DNA of 64,000 nucleotides. Source: Schistocerca nitens (taxonomy: Eukaryota; Arthropoda; Insecta; Orthoptera; Acrididae). Positions 10,791-22,849 of this stretch are shown piece by piece. Position 1 is the first letter of the stretch. Each line of letters begins with the position of its first letter. The translations under genes and the position numbers were made by a program. The DNA lies in assembly GCF_023898315.1 (NCBI RefSeq), contig NC_064614.1:1051342432-1051406431 (forward strand), given 5' to 3'. A model generated the notes under the pieces. It was not told the origin of the DNA, made no database searches, and saw nothing but the letters and a program-made list of their open reading frames with translations.

Positions 10791-11863
10791 TAATGCTGAT
10801 CCCTACGATACAGACGAATACCTTACAATTAATAAGGCAAAGGAATTGGCTACATGACTATTTCCTTGTGTAAGTCCTCGTTGTCGCAACGCTCACTAAT
10901 AAACGTACTTTGTGTTTGTAGTGATCTGTTCTCAACAAAGTCAACAATTCAGGACGGAAACCTAGTAATACTGAACATCTGTAAGCTAAGAGTGTGAGAA
11001 GTTATGAGTGCTAGAGTCAGTTATTTGTTAGACAGTTACCTCAAAGTGTGAATAACGCAATAAATACACACAAACACACGATGTGAGACAGAATAATAGA
11101 ATCTGCTTAAAAACACACACATAATAATATTAAAACATTTGTTTCATTTTAAGTCACGATCGAGTTTAATCCAACGATCTGTATCGTGAGTCTGTTAGCC
11201 ATTAAAACAGAGAGAAATACATTATCTTGATCCTGTAATCTAAACCAAAGTTGCAAGAGAAAATTACACATTAAATACTGGTACAGCAGCATGTAGCAGA
11301 CAAGGACAGCATAAAAGTGGTCTTAAAATGATACATGCCTTTAGTAAAGAGATCTATTGCAATCTGCAGGAGTAAGAGTTTTTTTGTGAAGGAATGTTAC
11401 CTGTTTTTGCTTGCACTACAAAGTACTCTCAATACATGTGAAAACTAACTAAAGAAATGGTAGTCATTCACAAAAGTAACATGCGTATGCGAAAATGACA
11501 CAATCTTTATAATCATTCACTAATATTCCGAAAATGTTTCAAAATTTTGAGTGCTGCAAAGATAAAATGGATTAATAAAGGCAAGCAACAACATTATTAA
11601 AGCAGATACATACATTGAGAGCAGGCTAAGTAAAGTAATGTCCTTTCATCTCATAATACATGAATATTTTTGTCTACTCCAAAGTGAAATTTACTTTCAT
11701 GTGTCCTTTTCAAATCCAAGATGGTTACAGCGCAACGAATGAGACGAGTACTGTAGCAAAAATATTATAAGAAGAACAACCTGTATGAAGACACATTGGA
11801 CAGAATAATGAAATGGCCGAGAAACCACAGTAAATTTTCTTTTTGTTAACGTACGCTAACTAT
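10791..11863. other. No recognisable feature
   Basis: AT-rich spacer (about 1.07 kb) with many stops in all frames. Nothing recognised. Confidence 0.45.
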
Positions 11864-11970
11864 TAAGATTAAGGAAAGGCAAACCTACTTTTCTGGCATT
11901 TGTAGACTTAGAGAAAGCTTTTGACTGGAATACTCTCTATCAAATTCTGGAGGGGAAGGCAATTTACAAT

Positions 11971-13133
11971 TTGTACAGTAACCAGATGGCAGTTATAAGA
12001 GTCGAGGGACATGAAAGGGAAGCAGTGGTTGGGAAGGGAGTGAGACAGGGTTGTAGCCTCTCCCCAATGTTATTCAACCTGTTTACTGAGCAAGCAGTAA
12101 AGGAAAGAAAAGAAAAGTTCGGAGAAGGTATTAAAATCCCTGGAGAAAAAATAAAAACTTTGAGGTTCGCCGATGGCATTGTAATTCTGTCAGAGACGGC
12201 AAAGGACCTGGAAGAGCAGTTGAATGGAATGGACAGTGTCTTGAAAGGAGGGTATAAGATGAACATCAACAAAAGCAAACCGAGGATATTGGAATGTAGT
12301 CGAATTAAATCGGGTGATGCTGAGGGAATTAGATTAGGAGATAAGACACTTAAAGTAGTAAATGACTTTTGCTATTTGGGGAGCAAAATAACTGATGATT
12401 GCCGGCCGCGGTGGTCTCGCGGTTCTAGGCGCTCAGTCCGGAGCTGCGCGACTGCTACGGTTGCAGGTTCGAATACTGCCTCTGGCACGGATGTGTGTGA
12501 TGTCCTTAGGTTAGTTAGGTTTAAGTAGTTCTAAGTTCTAGGGGACTGATGACCACTGATGTTAAGTCCCATAGTGCTCAGAGCCATTTGAACCATTTAA
12601 CTGATGATTGTCGAAGTAGAGAGGATATAAAATGTAGACTGGCAATGGCAAGGAATGCGTTTCTGAAGAAGAGAAATTTGTTAACATCGAGTATTGATGT
12701 AAGTGTCAGGAAGTCGTTTCTGAAAGTATGGAGTGTAGCCATGTATGGAACTGAAACGTAGACGATAAATAGTTTAGACAAGAAGAGAATAGAAGCTTTC
12801 GAAATGTGGTGCTACAGAAGAATGCTGAAGATTAGATGGGTAGAGCACATAACTAATGAGGAGGCATTGAATAGAATTGGGGAGAAGAGGAGCTTGTGGC
12901 ACAACTTGACTAGAAGAAGGGATCGGTTGGTAGGACATGTTCTGAGACATCGAGGGATCACCAATTTAGTATTGGAGGGCAGCGTGGAGGGTAAAAATCG
13001 TAGACGGAGACCAAGAGATGAATACACTAAGCAGATTCAGAAGGATGTAGGTTGCAGTAGGTACTGGGAGATGAAGAAGCTTGCACATGATAGAGTTGCA
13101 TGGAGAGCTGCATCAAACCAGTCTCAGGATTGA
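11971..13133 (+). pseudogene. RTE reverse transcriptase, palm to C-terminus, interrupted
   Basis: Readable blocks are GVRQGCSLSPMLFNLF, then FADGIVILS at 12166, then the CYLGSKITDD block cut by a SINE. After the SINE come RKSFLKVWSVAMYGTET, FEMWCYRRMLKIRW, GHVLRHRGITNLVLEG and RAASNQSQD. The catalytic motif is FADG instead of FADD: the second catalytic Asp codon at 12175-12177 is GGC. A stop replaces the Trp codon after GTET at 12759-12761, and the first 12 kb-side domains are missing. Inactive by four independent criteria: truncation, active-site change, insertion and nonsense codon. Confidence 0.85.
12402..12598 (+). mobile_element. SINE-1 copy inside an RTE
   Basis: Complete copy, GCCGGCCGCGGTGGTCTCGC head to AACCATTT tail, flanked by the 12-bp duplication AACTGATGATTG. 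The matching uninterrupted LINE sequence at 17172-17195 confirms the insertion point. It has a B-box change (GTTCGAATACTGCC). Confidence 0.95.
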
Positions 13134-13155
13134 AGACCACAACAACAACAACAGC

Positions 13156-14283
13156 AACGTTAATGATTTATTTAGAGAAAGATAAATACTGCAATTAACT
13201 TACATTTCAATGAATGTACATTTCTGAACTTTGGTCGCACTGGCTGCGACTTAATTGTGTTATAAAATGAAATAGATAAGAAAAGTACTGAAATAATATC
13301 CTTTCGTAACGCAATTTTTATTACCCTGTTATGACAGCTATGTTTCTCAGGAGCGATATTTGCAGCCTTTCGCGTCAAACTGAGAAATAGCCGCGCCCGT
13401 TCGCTTAGGCGGAGCACAGCGCGAGGCCAGTGGGAGATGGATTGCTGCCCGCGCAGACGATTCATCAATCAATTTTGGCAGCAGACAGCTTTGTTAATGG
13501 GCCTCCGGCTTCTCTAGTGATGAATGGATAAACCATCTGAGGCTCGGCGCAAGCAGAGCCTAGTAACTCAATAGACCCCTTCCGGTGTAACGCCACTCGT
13601 GCCGGCTCATTCCTTCTCATATCGTTCTTCTACGTAACGGCGTTTTAAGTAGCTGGAGTAGAAATACACGTTCCTCCTGCTGCTACGTCCTCTTTCGTCA
13701 CACCATTATACGTAGCTGAAAATTTGTCCTAGGGCTTTTCATTTCTTATCTCTCACTCTTATAAATATATACCGTTAGATCGTGGATTTCGAAAAATTTT
13801 TTCTATACATTCATGTCAGTTAATTGGAAATTTTTTGATGACATTCAACATCTTGAACCTCGGATTACTTAATAATAGTACATGGCCTACAAGTGCATTT
13901 TCTCTTTCTGAAATCATTTAATAAAAGGATTAGTTCAGAGACATTTTAATTAGTTTCCGAAACTGTCACATTTAATAAATTTGGGGCAAAAGTTTTCCTC
14001 ATGATTGAAAGGTAAATATTGTGATCTCTTAAAATAATCAGTCGGCCTAGATTTGCGTTTCTAATTAAGAACTCATATTTAGTATCAACTGGGACGTCAC
14101 TTACCATTAAGTTCCAGATGGCTGCTGTAACCTACTGACGAAGACTGACAGCGTATCCACGAGATTGGCCCTAGTGAAGAGTAAAATACCGAACATTTGT
14201 GTTACGGCTGAAAGCTAGAGACCTCATTCTATTAAAAAACGCCACTACAACTGCATAAACGAAGTGGTCATTCGCCCTCTCCT
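13156..14283. other. Spacer with a CpG-rich block at 13370-13720
   Basis: No coding frame is convincing. The block at about 13370-13720 is much richer in G, C and CpG than its surroundings and contains homeodomain-like words such as ATCAATCAATTTT, GTTAATGG and ATGAATGGATAAACC. It resembles nothing else in the window. It could be a host regulatory element or the decayed GC-rich part of an element. Confidence 0.3.
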
Positions 14284-14402
14284 CAATTTGTTTTATATTT
14301 AACAATGAATATTTTGAACAAATTGATTATGTTGCTATAGGAAATCCTTAGCAACATAATCAATTTGTTCAAAATATTCATTGTTAAATACAAAACAAAT
14401 TG
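14284..14402. repeat. 52-bp inverted repeat (perfect but for one base)
   Basis: Arms 14284-14335 and 14351-14402 are reverse complements with one mismatch (ATATAAAA against ATACAAAA), separated by 15 bp, TATAGGAAATCCTTA. As DNA or RNA it would form a long hairpin. Confidence 0.9.
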
Positions 14403-14491
14403 TTGCTATAGGAAATCCTTAGCAACATAATCAATTTGTTCAAAATATTCATTGTTAAATACAAAACAAATTGTTGTTATTGGAAATCCTT
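14331..14491. repeat. 71-bp tandem repeat, about 2.3 copies
   Basis: The right arm of the palindrome and its spacer are repeated directly with a 71-bp period (units start near 14331, 14402 and 14473). The third unit is cut at GGAAATCCTT, the target used by the RTE element at 14492. Confidence 0.85.
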
Positions 14492-17400
14492 CCCCCCATG
14501 AACCGTGGACCTTGCCGTTGGTGGAGAGGCTTGCCTGTCTCAGCGATACAGATAGCCGTGCAACCACAACGGAGGGGTATCTGTTGAGAGGCCAGACAAA
14601 CGCGTGGTTCCTGAAGAGGGGCAGCAGCCTTTTCAGTAGTCGCAGGGGCAACAGTCTGGATGATTGACTGATCTGTCCTTGTAACACTAACCAAAACGGC
14701 CTTGCTGTGCTGGTACTGAGAACGGTTGAAAGCAAGGGGAAACTACAGCCGTAGTTTTTCCCGAGGGCATGCAGCTTTACTGTATGGTTAATGATGATGG
14801 CGTCCTCTTGGGTAAAATATTCCGGAGGTAAAACAGACCCCCATTCGGATTTCCGGGCGGGGACTACTCAGGAGGATGTCGTTATCAGGAGAAATAAAAC
14901 TGGCATTCTACGGATCGGAGCGTGGAATGTCAGATCCCTTAATCGGGCAGGTAGCTTAGAAAATTTAAAAAGGGAAATGGATAGTTTAATGTTAGATATA
15001 GTGGGATTAGTGAAGTTCGGTGGCAGGAGGAACAAGACATTTGGTCAGGCGAATACAGGGTTATAAATACAAAGTCAAATAGGGGTAATGCAGGAGTAGG
15101 TTTAATAATGAATAAAAAAATAGGAATTCGGGTAAGCTACTACAAACAGCATAGTGAACGCATTATTTTGGCCAAGATACACACGAAGCACACGCCAACT
15201 ACAGTAGTGCAAGTTTATATGCCAACTAGCTCTGCAGATGACGAAGAAATTGAAGAAATGTATGATGAAATAAAAGAAATTATTCACATAGTGAAGGGAG
15301 ACGAAAATTTAATAGTCATGGGTGACTGGAATTCGGTAGTAGGAAAAGGGAGAGAAGGAAACGTAGTAGGTGAATATGGATTGGGGCTAAGAAATGAAAG
15401 AGGAAGGCGCCTGGTAGAATTTTGCACAAAGCACAACTTAATCATAGCTAACACTTGGTCCAAGAGTCATAAAAGAAGGTTGTATACATGGAAGAAGCCT
15501 GGAGATACTGACACATTTCAAAGAGATTATATAATGGTAAGACAGACATTTAGGAACCAGGTTTTAAATTTTAAGACATTTCCAGGGGCAGATATGGACT
15601 CTGACCACAATCTATTGGTTATGAACTGTAGATTAAAACTGAAGAAACTGCAAAAAGATGGGAATTTAAGGAGATGGGACCTGGATAAATGGACTAAACC
15701 AGAGGTTGTACAGAGTTTCAGGGAGAGCGTAAGGGAACAAATGGCAGGAATGGGAGAAAGAAATACAGTAGAGGAAGAATGGGTAGCTTTGAGCGATAAA
15801 GTAGTGAAGGCAGCAGAGGATCAAGTAGGTAAAAGACGGGGGCAAGTAGAAGTCCTTGGGTAACAGAAGAAATATTGAATTTAACTGATGAAAGGAGAAA
15901 ATATAAAAATGCAGTAAATGAAGCAGGCAAAAAGGAATACAAACATCTCAAAAATGAGATCGACAGGAAGCGTAAAATGGCTAAGCAGGGTTGGCTAGAG
16001 GATAAATGTAAGGATGTAGAGGCTTATCTCACTAGGTGTAAGTTAGATACTGCCTACAGGAAAATTAAAGTGACCTTTGGAGAAAAGAGAACCACTTGCA
16101 TGAATATCAAGAGCTCAGATGGAAACCCAGTTCTAAGCAAAGAAGGGATAGCAGAAAGGTGGAAGGAGAATATAGAGGATCTATACAAGTGCGATGTACT
16201 TGAGGACAATATTATGGAAATGGAAGAGGATGTAGATGAAGATGAAATGGGAGATATGATACTGCGTTAAGAGTTTGACAGAGCACTGAAAGACCTGAGT
16301 CGAAACAAGGCCCCGGGAGTAGACAACATTCCATTAGAACTACTGACTGCCTTGAGAGAGCCAGTCCTGAGAAAACTCTACCATCTGGTGAGCAAGATGT
16401 ATGAGACAGGCGAAATACCCTCAGACTTCAAGAAGAATATAATAATTCCAATCCCAAAGAAAGCAGGTGTTGACAGATGTGAAAATTACCGAACTATCAG
16501 TTTAATAAGTCACAGCTGCAAAATACTAACACGAATTCTTTACAGACGAATAGAAAAACTCGTAGAAGCCAACCTCGGAGACGATCAGTTTGGATTCCGT
16601 GGAATCACTGGAACACGTGAGGCAATACTGACCCTACGACTTACCTTAGAGGAAAGATTAAGGAAAGGCAAACCTACGTTTCTAGCATTTGTAGACTTAG
16701 AGAAAGCTTTTGACAATGTTGACTGGAATACCCTCTTTCAAATTCTGAAGGTAGCAGGGGTACAATACAGGGAGCGAAAGCCTATTTACAATTTGTATAG
16801 AAACCAAATGGCAGTTATAAGAGTTGAGTGGCATGAAAGGGAAGCAGTGGTTGGGAAGGGAGTGAGACAGGGTTGCAGCCTCTCCCCGATGTTGTTCAAT
16901 CTGTATATTGAGCAAGCAGCAAAGGAAACAAAAGAAAAATTCGGAGTAGGAATTAAAATCCATGGAGAAGAAATAAAAAATTTGAAGTTCGCCGATGACA
17001 TTGTAATTCTGTCAGAGACAGCAAAGGACTTGGAAGAGCAGTTGAACGGAATAGATAGTGTCTTGAAGGGAGGATATAAGATGAACATCAAGAAAAGCAA
17101 AACGAGGATAATGGAATGTAGTCGAATTAGATTAGGAAATGATACACTTAAAGTAGTAAAGGAGTTTTGCTATTTGGGGAGCAAAATAGCTGATGATGGT
17201 CGAAGTAGAGAGGATATAAAATGTAGACTGGCAATGGGAAGGAAAGCGTTTCTGTAGAAGCGTTTCTGAAGAAGAGAAATTTGTTAACATCGAGTATAGA
17301 TTTAAGTGCCAGGAAGTCGTTTCTGAAAGTATTCGTATGGAGTGTAGCCATGTATGGAAGTGAAACATGGATGATAAATAGTTTAGACAAGAAGAGAATA

Positions 17401-17762
17401 GAAGCTTTCGAAATGTGGTGCTACAGAAGAATGCTGAAGATTAGATGGGTAGATCACATAGCTAATGAGGAGGTGTTGAATAGGATTGTGGAGAAGAGAC
17501 GTTTGTGGCACAACTTAACTAGAAGAAGGGATCGGTTGGTAGGACATGTTCTGAGGCATCAAGGGATCACCAATTTTGTATTGGAGGGCAGCGTGGAGGG
17601 TAAAAACCGTAGAGGGAGACCAAGAGATGAATACACCAAGCATATTCAGAAGGATGTAGGTTGCAGTAGGTGTTGGGAGATGAAGAAGCTGGCGCAGGGT
17701 AGAGTAGCATGGAGAACTGCATCAAACCAGTCTCAAGACTGAAGACAACAAAAACAACAACA
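14492..17762 (+). mobile_element. Full-length RTE-type LINE, inactive
   Basis: A 3271-bp non-LTR retrotransposon flanked by the 10-bp duplication GGAAATCCTT (14482-14491 and 17763-17772). The 5' end starts CCCCCCATGAACCGTGGACC, followed by about 300 bp of leader. The coding region has an apurinic-endonuclease domain then a reverse transcriptase, in the order typical of RTE. The 3' end is very short after the stop and runs into ACAACAAAAACAACAACAG. The intact 5' end with a target duplication shows that this is a complete insertion, not a truncated copy. A shorter, closely related copy is at 11864-13155. Confidence 0.92.
14791..17742 (+). pseudogene. RTE endonuclease-reverse transcriptase, multiply broken
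   Basis: Domains in order: endonuclease from about 14915 (IGAWNVRSLN), with MGDWNSVVG near 15318 and DSDHNLLVM near 15597; then a basic linker; then the reverse transcriptase with AFVDLEKAFDNVDW near 16687, GVRQGCSLSPMLFNL near 16860 and the catalytic FADD at 16988-16999; then a C-terminal region with GSETW, MWCYRRMLKIRW and GHVLRHQGIT, ending SNQSQD at 17742. Breaks: a one-base loss near 15003 and a further shift near 15060, a shift near 15855, a stop TAA at 16268-16270 in place of a Glu codon (inferred from context), and a duplication of about 14 bp around 17245-17270 that adds a stop and shifts the frame. The active-site residues are all present, so decay is recent relative to the other RTE relics. 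Confidence 0.9.
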
Positions 17763-17772
17763 GGAAATCCTT

Positions 17773-18850
17773 TGACCCCTAATGGTCCACTTTGAGGAGA
17801 GGGAACTGGAGTCGGTGGAACCTGGCTTTTACAGCGTGAACACAAGCTGACGAAGGAGTATTACCTTTTTCAGCCTCTAAGTTAAAAAAAAGCAAAAAAG
17901 CGCACTTCTATTGCTCACGTCGGGAAATGAATGGATCATTAGGACATTTCGATTACCGCAAATTCACGTATAAGAAACTACTTTTTACTAAATAATTCTT
18001 ACTACTTCAGTCACATTTTACTAGTTATTTGTTAGCACAACACTTTTCGGCAGCTTGCTGCCATCATTAGGAGCATGATTTACATGTTCATTAATTTTTA
18101 AGTGTGTATAGGATTATTGGCTGTGTGTGCCAGAAACTTACCCCTATATAGAAAGATTCATTTATTTTAGTGTATAGCTTGAGCTGTACCCTACATTTAA
18201 ATCATTGCATTTAATTAGTTACATATTTGTGGAAATATACCTGTCTGGCTCACAGAGCACAATAATAAACACATCATCGTCACGCAACACTATTATATTC
18301 AGATGTTTGCATTGCAAGCACTCTTAAGATGTTTACATTCCAAACGCTCTTAACCGCTGCGAAGAACTTACTTTGATTGCTTGGATAGTAAAACCAACGA
18401 AAATACAATGTATTTCAGAAAAGCATACTCATGTCATCGGACTTACCAAGGAGTACGACTATTTGCTACTGCTTGGTTAGTTACTTTTTCTCAGTTTATG
18501 TCATGCATTAATAAAAGGGAATTTCACATTAGGGAAATTCATGAAGAAATTACAATGTTAGTTTCTAGATGACCACTTACCCACTCCTTGCCACATAGTG
18601 TATCATGAATGTTTACTTCTTTAGACAAGTCCATTTGGCGTCCCTGGCCTATTTTCTGTAAAGCATGACGTGCATTCCCGCACAATACATGAATGATGTG
18701 TGGAACTTGATCGGCACCTTCGCAGCGCAGTATGTTAGTCATAGCCAGGTATGGCATAACCACAGCAGATATCATGGACTGTTGAAAAGGAGGGTGGCTG
18801 TGGGAGGGATAAGCAGTCTGCTGAAACGAACGCGATTCTTCTGTTGTGCC
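17773..18850. other. Spacer containing a hairpin motif at 18043-18071
   Basis: No gene recognised. A minus-strand frame at 18539-18856 has no recognisable domain. At 18043-18071 the sequence CTTTTCGGCAGCTTGCTGCC followed by ATCATTAGG belongs to a dispersed motif with a short stem (GGCAG/CTGCC) that recurs at 43341, 45828 and 58156. Confidence 0.45.
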
Positions 18851-18860
18851 CATCACGCCA

Positions 18861-19062
18861 AAAAATGGTTTAAATGGCTCTGAGCACTATAGGACTTAAC
18901 TGCTGAGGTCATCAGTCCCCTAGAACTTAGAAATACATAAACGTAACTAACCTAAGGACATCACACACATCAATGCCCGAGGCAGGATTCGAACCTGCGA
19001 CCATAGCGGTCGCGCGGTTCCAGACTGTAGCGCCTAGAACCGCTCGGCCACTCCGGCCGGTG
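18861..19062 (-). mobile_element. SINE-1 copy
   Basis: Complete antisense copy flanked by the 10-bp duplication CATCACGCCA (18851-18860 and 19063-19072). The tail on the minus strand ends in AACCATTTTT. Head and B box are preserved (GGTTCGAATCCTGCC). Confidence 0.95.
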
Positions 19063-19196
19063 CATCACGCCATTGTGGAACGCTTGGAGTACTTATTTCC
19101 AAGTTGAACACTGTTGCAATACCGGTAAGTTGCTTCTATTCAGAGTGCGATTTGTAACTCAACTTGATTGGAATATGTGTAAGCGATCACATTGTA

Positions 19197-20427
19197 CACT
19201 ATTTGATCAAAAATGTCCTGACACCCCAAAAAACATGCGTTTCTCGTATTAGGTGCATTGTGCTGCCACCTACTGCAAGGTACTCCATATCAGCAACCTC
19301 AATAGTCATTAGACATCGTGACACAGCACAATGAGGCGCTCTGCGAACTTCTAACGGGGTCAGGTGATTGGGTGTCGTGTCATACGTCTGTATACGAGAT
19401 TCCCACACTCCTAACAATCCCTACGTCCACTGTTTCCGATGTGTTAGTGAAGTGAAAACGTGAAGGGACACGTACAGCACAAAAGTGTACTGGCTGACCT
19501 CGTCTGTTGACTGACAGAGACCGCCAACGGTTGAACAGGGTCGTAATGTGTAATAGGAAGACGTCTATCCAGATCATCAGACAGGAATTCCAAACTGCAT
19601 CAGGATCCACTGCAAGTACTATAATAGTCGGGCGGGAGGTGAGAAAATTTGGATGTCATGGTCGAGCGGCTTCTCATAAGCCACACATCACGCCGATAAA
19701 TGCCAAACGACGCCTCGCTTGGTGTAAGGAGCGTAAACATTGGACGATTGAATAGTGTAAAAACGTTGTGTGGAGTGACGAATCACGGTACACATTGTGG
19801 AGATCTGCAGGCAGGGTGTGGGTATGGGGAATGCCCGGTGAACTTCATCTGCCAGGGTGTGTAGTGCCAACAGCGGAATTCAGAGGTGGTGGTGTTATGG
19901 TGTGGTCGTGTTTCTCATGGAAGGGTACTTGCACCCCTTGTTGTTTTGCGTGGCACAACCACAGCACAGGCCAACATTGATGTTTTAAGCACCTGCTTGA
20001 TTCTCACTGTTAAGGAGCAATTCGGAGAAGGCGATTGCATCTTTCAACAAGATCGAGCACCTGTTCATAACGCACGGCCTGTGGCAGAATGGTTACACGA
20101 TAACATTCTATATTGGACTGGCCTGCACAGAGTCCTGACCAGAATGCTGTAGGACAATTTTGGGATGTTCTGGAAAACCGATTTTATGCCAGGCCTCACC
20201 GACCAACTTCAGTACCTATCCTCAGTGCAGAACTCCGTGAAGAATGGTCTGCCATTCCCCAAGAAAACTTCCAGCATGTGATTGAACGTATGCCTGCGAG
20301 AGTGGAAGCTGTCAATAAGGCTAAGTGTAGGACAACACCATATAGAATTCTAGCATTACCGATGGAGGCGCCACGAACTTGTAATTCATTTTCAGCCAGG
20401 TATCCGAATACTTTTGATCACATAGCG
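19197..20427 (+). mobile_element. Tc1-like transposon (second lineage), inactive
   Basis: Inverted ends: left CACTATTTGATCAAAAATG, right complement CGCTATGTGATCAAAAGTA, flanked by TA at 19195-19196 and 20428-20429. Length 1231 bp. The lineage is different from those at 7780, 36034 and 56934 by both its ends and its transposase. Confidence 0.85.
19507..20360 (+). pseudogene. Tc1-like transposase with lost catalytic Glu
   Basis: Frame pieces in order: MTDRDRQRLNRVVMCNRK (helix-turn-helix part), a TAG stop at 19753-19755, then VVWSDESRYTLW with the first catalytic Asp, GGGVMVWSCFSW, a shift, FQQDRAPVHNARPVAEWL with the second Asp, a shift, and WPAQSPDQNAVGQFWDVLEN. The usual NPIEHLWD block reads NAVGQFWD, so the catalytic Glu is replaced by Gly. 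Loss of the active site, a nonsense codon and at least two frameshifts make this inactive. Confidence 0.85.
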
Positions 20428-20429
20428 TA

Positions 20430-21204
20430 TGTTATTGTAGAATGCAATTCTTACAGCCGTAAAACAAGAGAGACCGAAATACTGCTTCTTGTTTGGCTTC
20501 TATGAGGCAGTTTCCAGAAGATTTGGCTCTTGAAAATCTGTAGCAAAGATGCTGTGAAACTTGCAAGCGATAGAGGAAACGCTCGTAGTTTCCAAGAAGC
20601 AATGTTCCAAACATACGCCCGGAACAATAATTTTTACCTTGGAAATGAGGGCTTAGGACAGATACATTTCCGTCGTCTAATTTGCTTGGCAGTGCCACGA
20701 GTGATAGCGCACCATGTGAAACAGGGTGGAGTAACTTCTTAACGAACTTGAAATCCACAGAACACGGTTGATGACCTTCCAAAAGCTGTTATGTAACTCT
20801 TTGTTTGAAGTTTCGCACTCACAAATTTTTTAGTTTAGTCCAAGATATCGGTTTCCAAAATGGCTGTCATTATGCAAACACAACCTCCAGGGTTTTTCCC
20901 TCTCCCTTCTCATACTACTTGATTTTAAATTTCTGTTTACGGACCTGTTTTTGTTTTAAAGGGATGACTCCAGTCACACGGCCACCCAGTATTTAATTAC
21001 CCTCGAGTCAATTTTTTCCTACAACACGATATATTGTTGTGCGGATGTGCGGACGTCCGTAAGCGGTAACAGTAAAATAACTAAGATTCAGTGACCTACC
21101 GTAGCATTTATATAATTAACCTCACTACTTAATGTGTCTGAAAAAACATTCCACAGTTGCATTGGAAACTTAACAGCTTTTGATGAGTCTTACGAATATA
21201 TCAG
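20430..21204. other. No recognisable feature
   Basis: Spacer between a Tc1 relic and an antisense RTE relic. Short open frames on both strands have no recognisable domain. Confidence 0.4.
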
Positions 21205-22480
21205 TGAGTAACCACTTTTCACTTGTCTTCTGCGGTACACAGTCGAATAGCTGGATGTGGCTGAAGAACTGTGCCAAACTTTCATCTCATAGTAGCAACT
21301 GCAAACTAAGTCCTCAATTATTTCCAATCTCGTTATTCGTCTACAATTTTCACCCTCTATGGCTCCCTCTAGTATGATGGAAGTTACTATGTGATGTCTT
21401 AACAGATTTACGACCATCCTTTCCCTTCTTCTTATTATTAATTTCCATGTATTTCTTTCCTCGCCGATTCTGTGGAACATTTCATCATTGCATACCTCAT
21501 CAGTCCACACAGTTTTCAACATTCGTCTGTAGCACCAGATCTCGAATGTTTCGTCTTTTCTCTCGAAGATTTCCCACAGTCCATGCTTCGCTACCATACG
21601 GTGCTGTGCTCTATTCTCAGAAATTTCTTCCTTAAGTTAAGGCCTATGTTTTATACCCGCAGAGTCCTCTTGGCCAGGAATGAACTTTATGCTTTTACTA
21701 GTCTGCTTTTTATGTCACCCTTGGTTCTTCCGCTGTAGGTTATTTTGCTGCCTAGGCAGCAAAATTCGTTGTCTTTATCTACTTCGTGATTACCAACTGA
21801 AGTTGCTCACTGTCCTCGTTTCTAATACTTCCGACTACTTTCACCTTCCATACTTTTCTCTCAGTCATGTTCTGTACTCATTCCACACAGCAGATCCTGT
21901 AATTCGTCTTCACTTTCACTCAGGATAGCAATGTCATCAGTCAATCTTATCACTGATATATTTTCACCTTGAATTTTAATTCTACTTTCGAACCTTTCCT
22001 TTATTTCCGTCATTGATTCTTCGATGTACAAATTGAACAGTAAGGGTGAAAGAGTTCGTCTCTGCCACTCTTTTTAATACGTACACTTCATTCTTGGTCA
22101 TGCACTTTAATTGTGCCTTCTTGGCTCAAGCAAAGTTTGTATATTACCCATTTTTTCCTATAGTTTACTCCTAGTTTTCTCCGAATTTCGAACGTGTTGC
22201 ACCACTTGATACTGTCGAACGCTTTTTCTAGTCTATGAATGTGTCTTGATTTTTCTTCGGTGTTGCCTACATTATCAACCGCAACGTCAGAACTACGTCT
22301 CTGGTGCTTCTACCTTTCTTAAAGCCAAGTTGACCGTCGCCTAACACATCCTAAATTTTCCTTTGTAACTTGGATGCGTCAGTTTTTAAGCTAATTGTGC
22401 AATAATTTTGCAGTCGTGGTTGGATCTCCGGCTGGTCTTTGGAATTTTCCTGTTATAATTTCTTTCAATTCTATAAGCCG
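21205..22480 (-). mobile_element. RTE LINE relic, antisense
   Basis: Decayed RTE relative on the minus strand. Blocks in transcription order: a DKTRHIHRLEKAFDSI-like block near 22240, FNLYIEESMTEIKERF near 22040, a LTDDIAILSESEDE block near 21930 (the FADD position is LTDD), FCCLGSKITYSGRTKGDIKS near 21760, then a 135-residue frame at 21190-21597 with FEIWCYRRMLK and RMVVNLLRHHIVTSIILEG. Many stops separate these. It is more diverged than the copies at 11864 and 14492. Confidence 0.75.
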
Positions 22481-22849
22481 TGTTGTACCACGGTTTCGTC
22501 TTCATATTAAATTCCAGGTCCCCCTGTAACTAAGGCTTCTGAGAAGTTGAAGTAAGGCTATTCTGTTAAAAGTTCAATAGTAGCATGGTGAGTAAAGTAT
22601 TGAGGTGTTCAAACCAATCTGCGATGTAGGGACGGCTTTCTTAAGTCCAAAAACAGAAAATCCAGTAGTTCGTCATAACAACCGAACCACAGTTACGACA
22701 CCTGCCGTGAGCCCTCAGGATCTGTTGAATGAGGCAGAACCATCTAGTGGGGCGTAACTAGAGGTGGCTATGACTTACCGTTCCTTGGCCAGCACTAGAC
22801 AATAAAAGCATTTGAAAACCATAGTGAACCGTGATTTATCTATTACACT
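22481..22849. other. No recognisable feature
   Basis: Short spacer before a CR1-like LINE relic. Nothing recognised. Confidence 0.35.

Larger units (their letters stand above)
11864..13155 (+). mobile_element. 5'-truncated RTE LINE carrying a SINE
   Basis: Starts abruptly within the palm domain (AAGATTAAGGAAAGGCAAAC) and ends with ACCACAACAACAACAACAGC, the (AAC)n-type tail seen also at 17750. It is closely similar to the full-length copy at 14492-17762. A SINE sits at 12402-12598 with a 12-bp duplication, AACTGATGATTG, at 12390-12401 and 12599-12610. The LINE therefore landed first and the SINE later. I could not identify a clear target duplication for the LINE itself. Confidence 0.85.
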
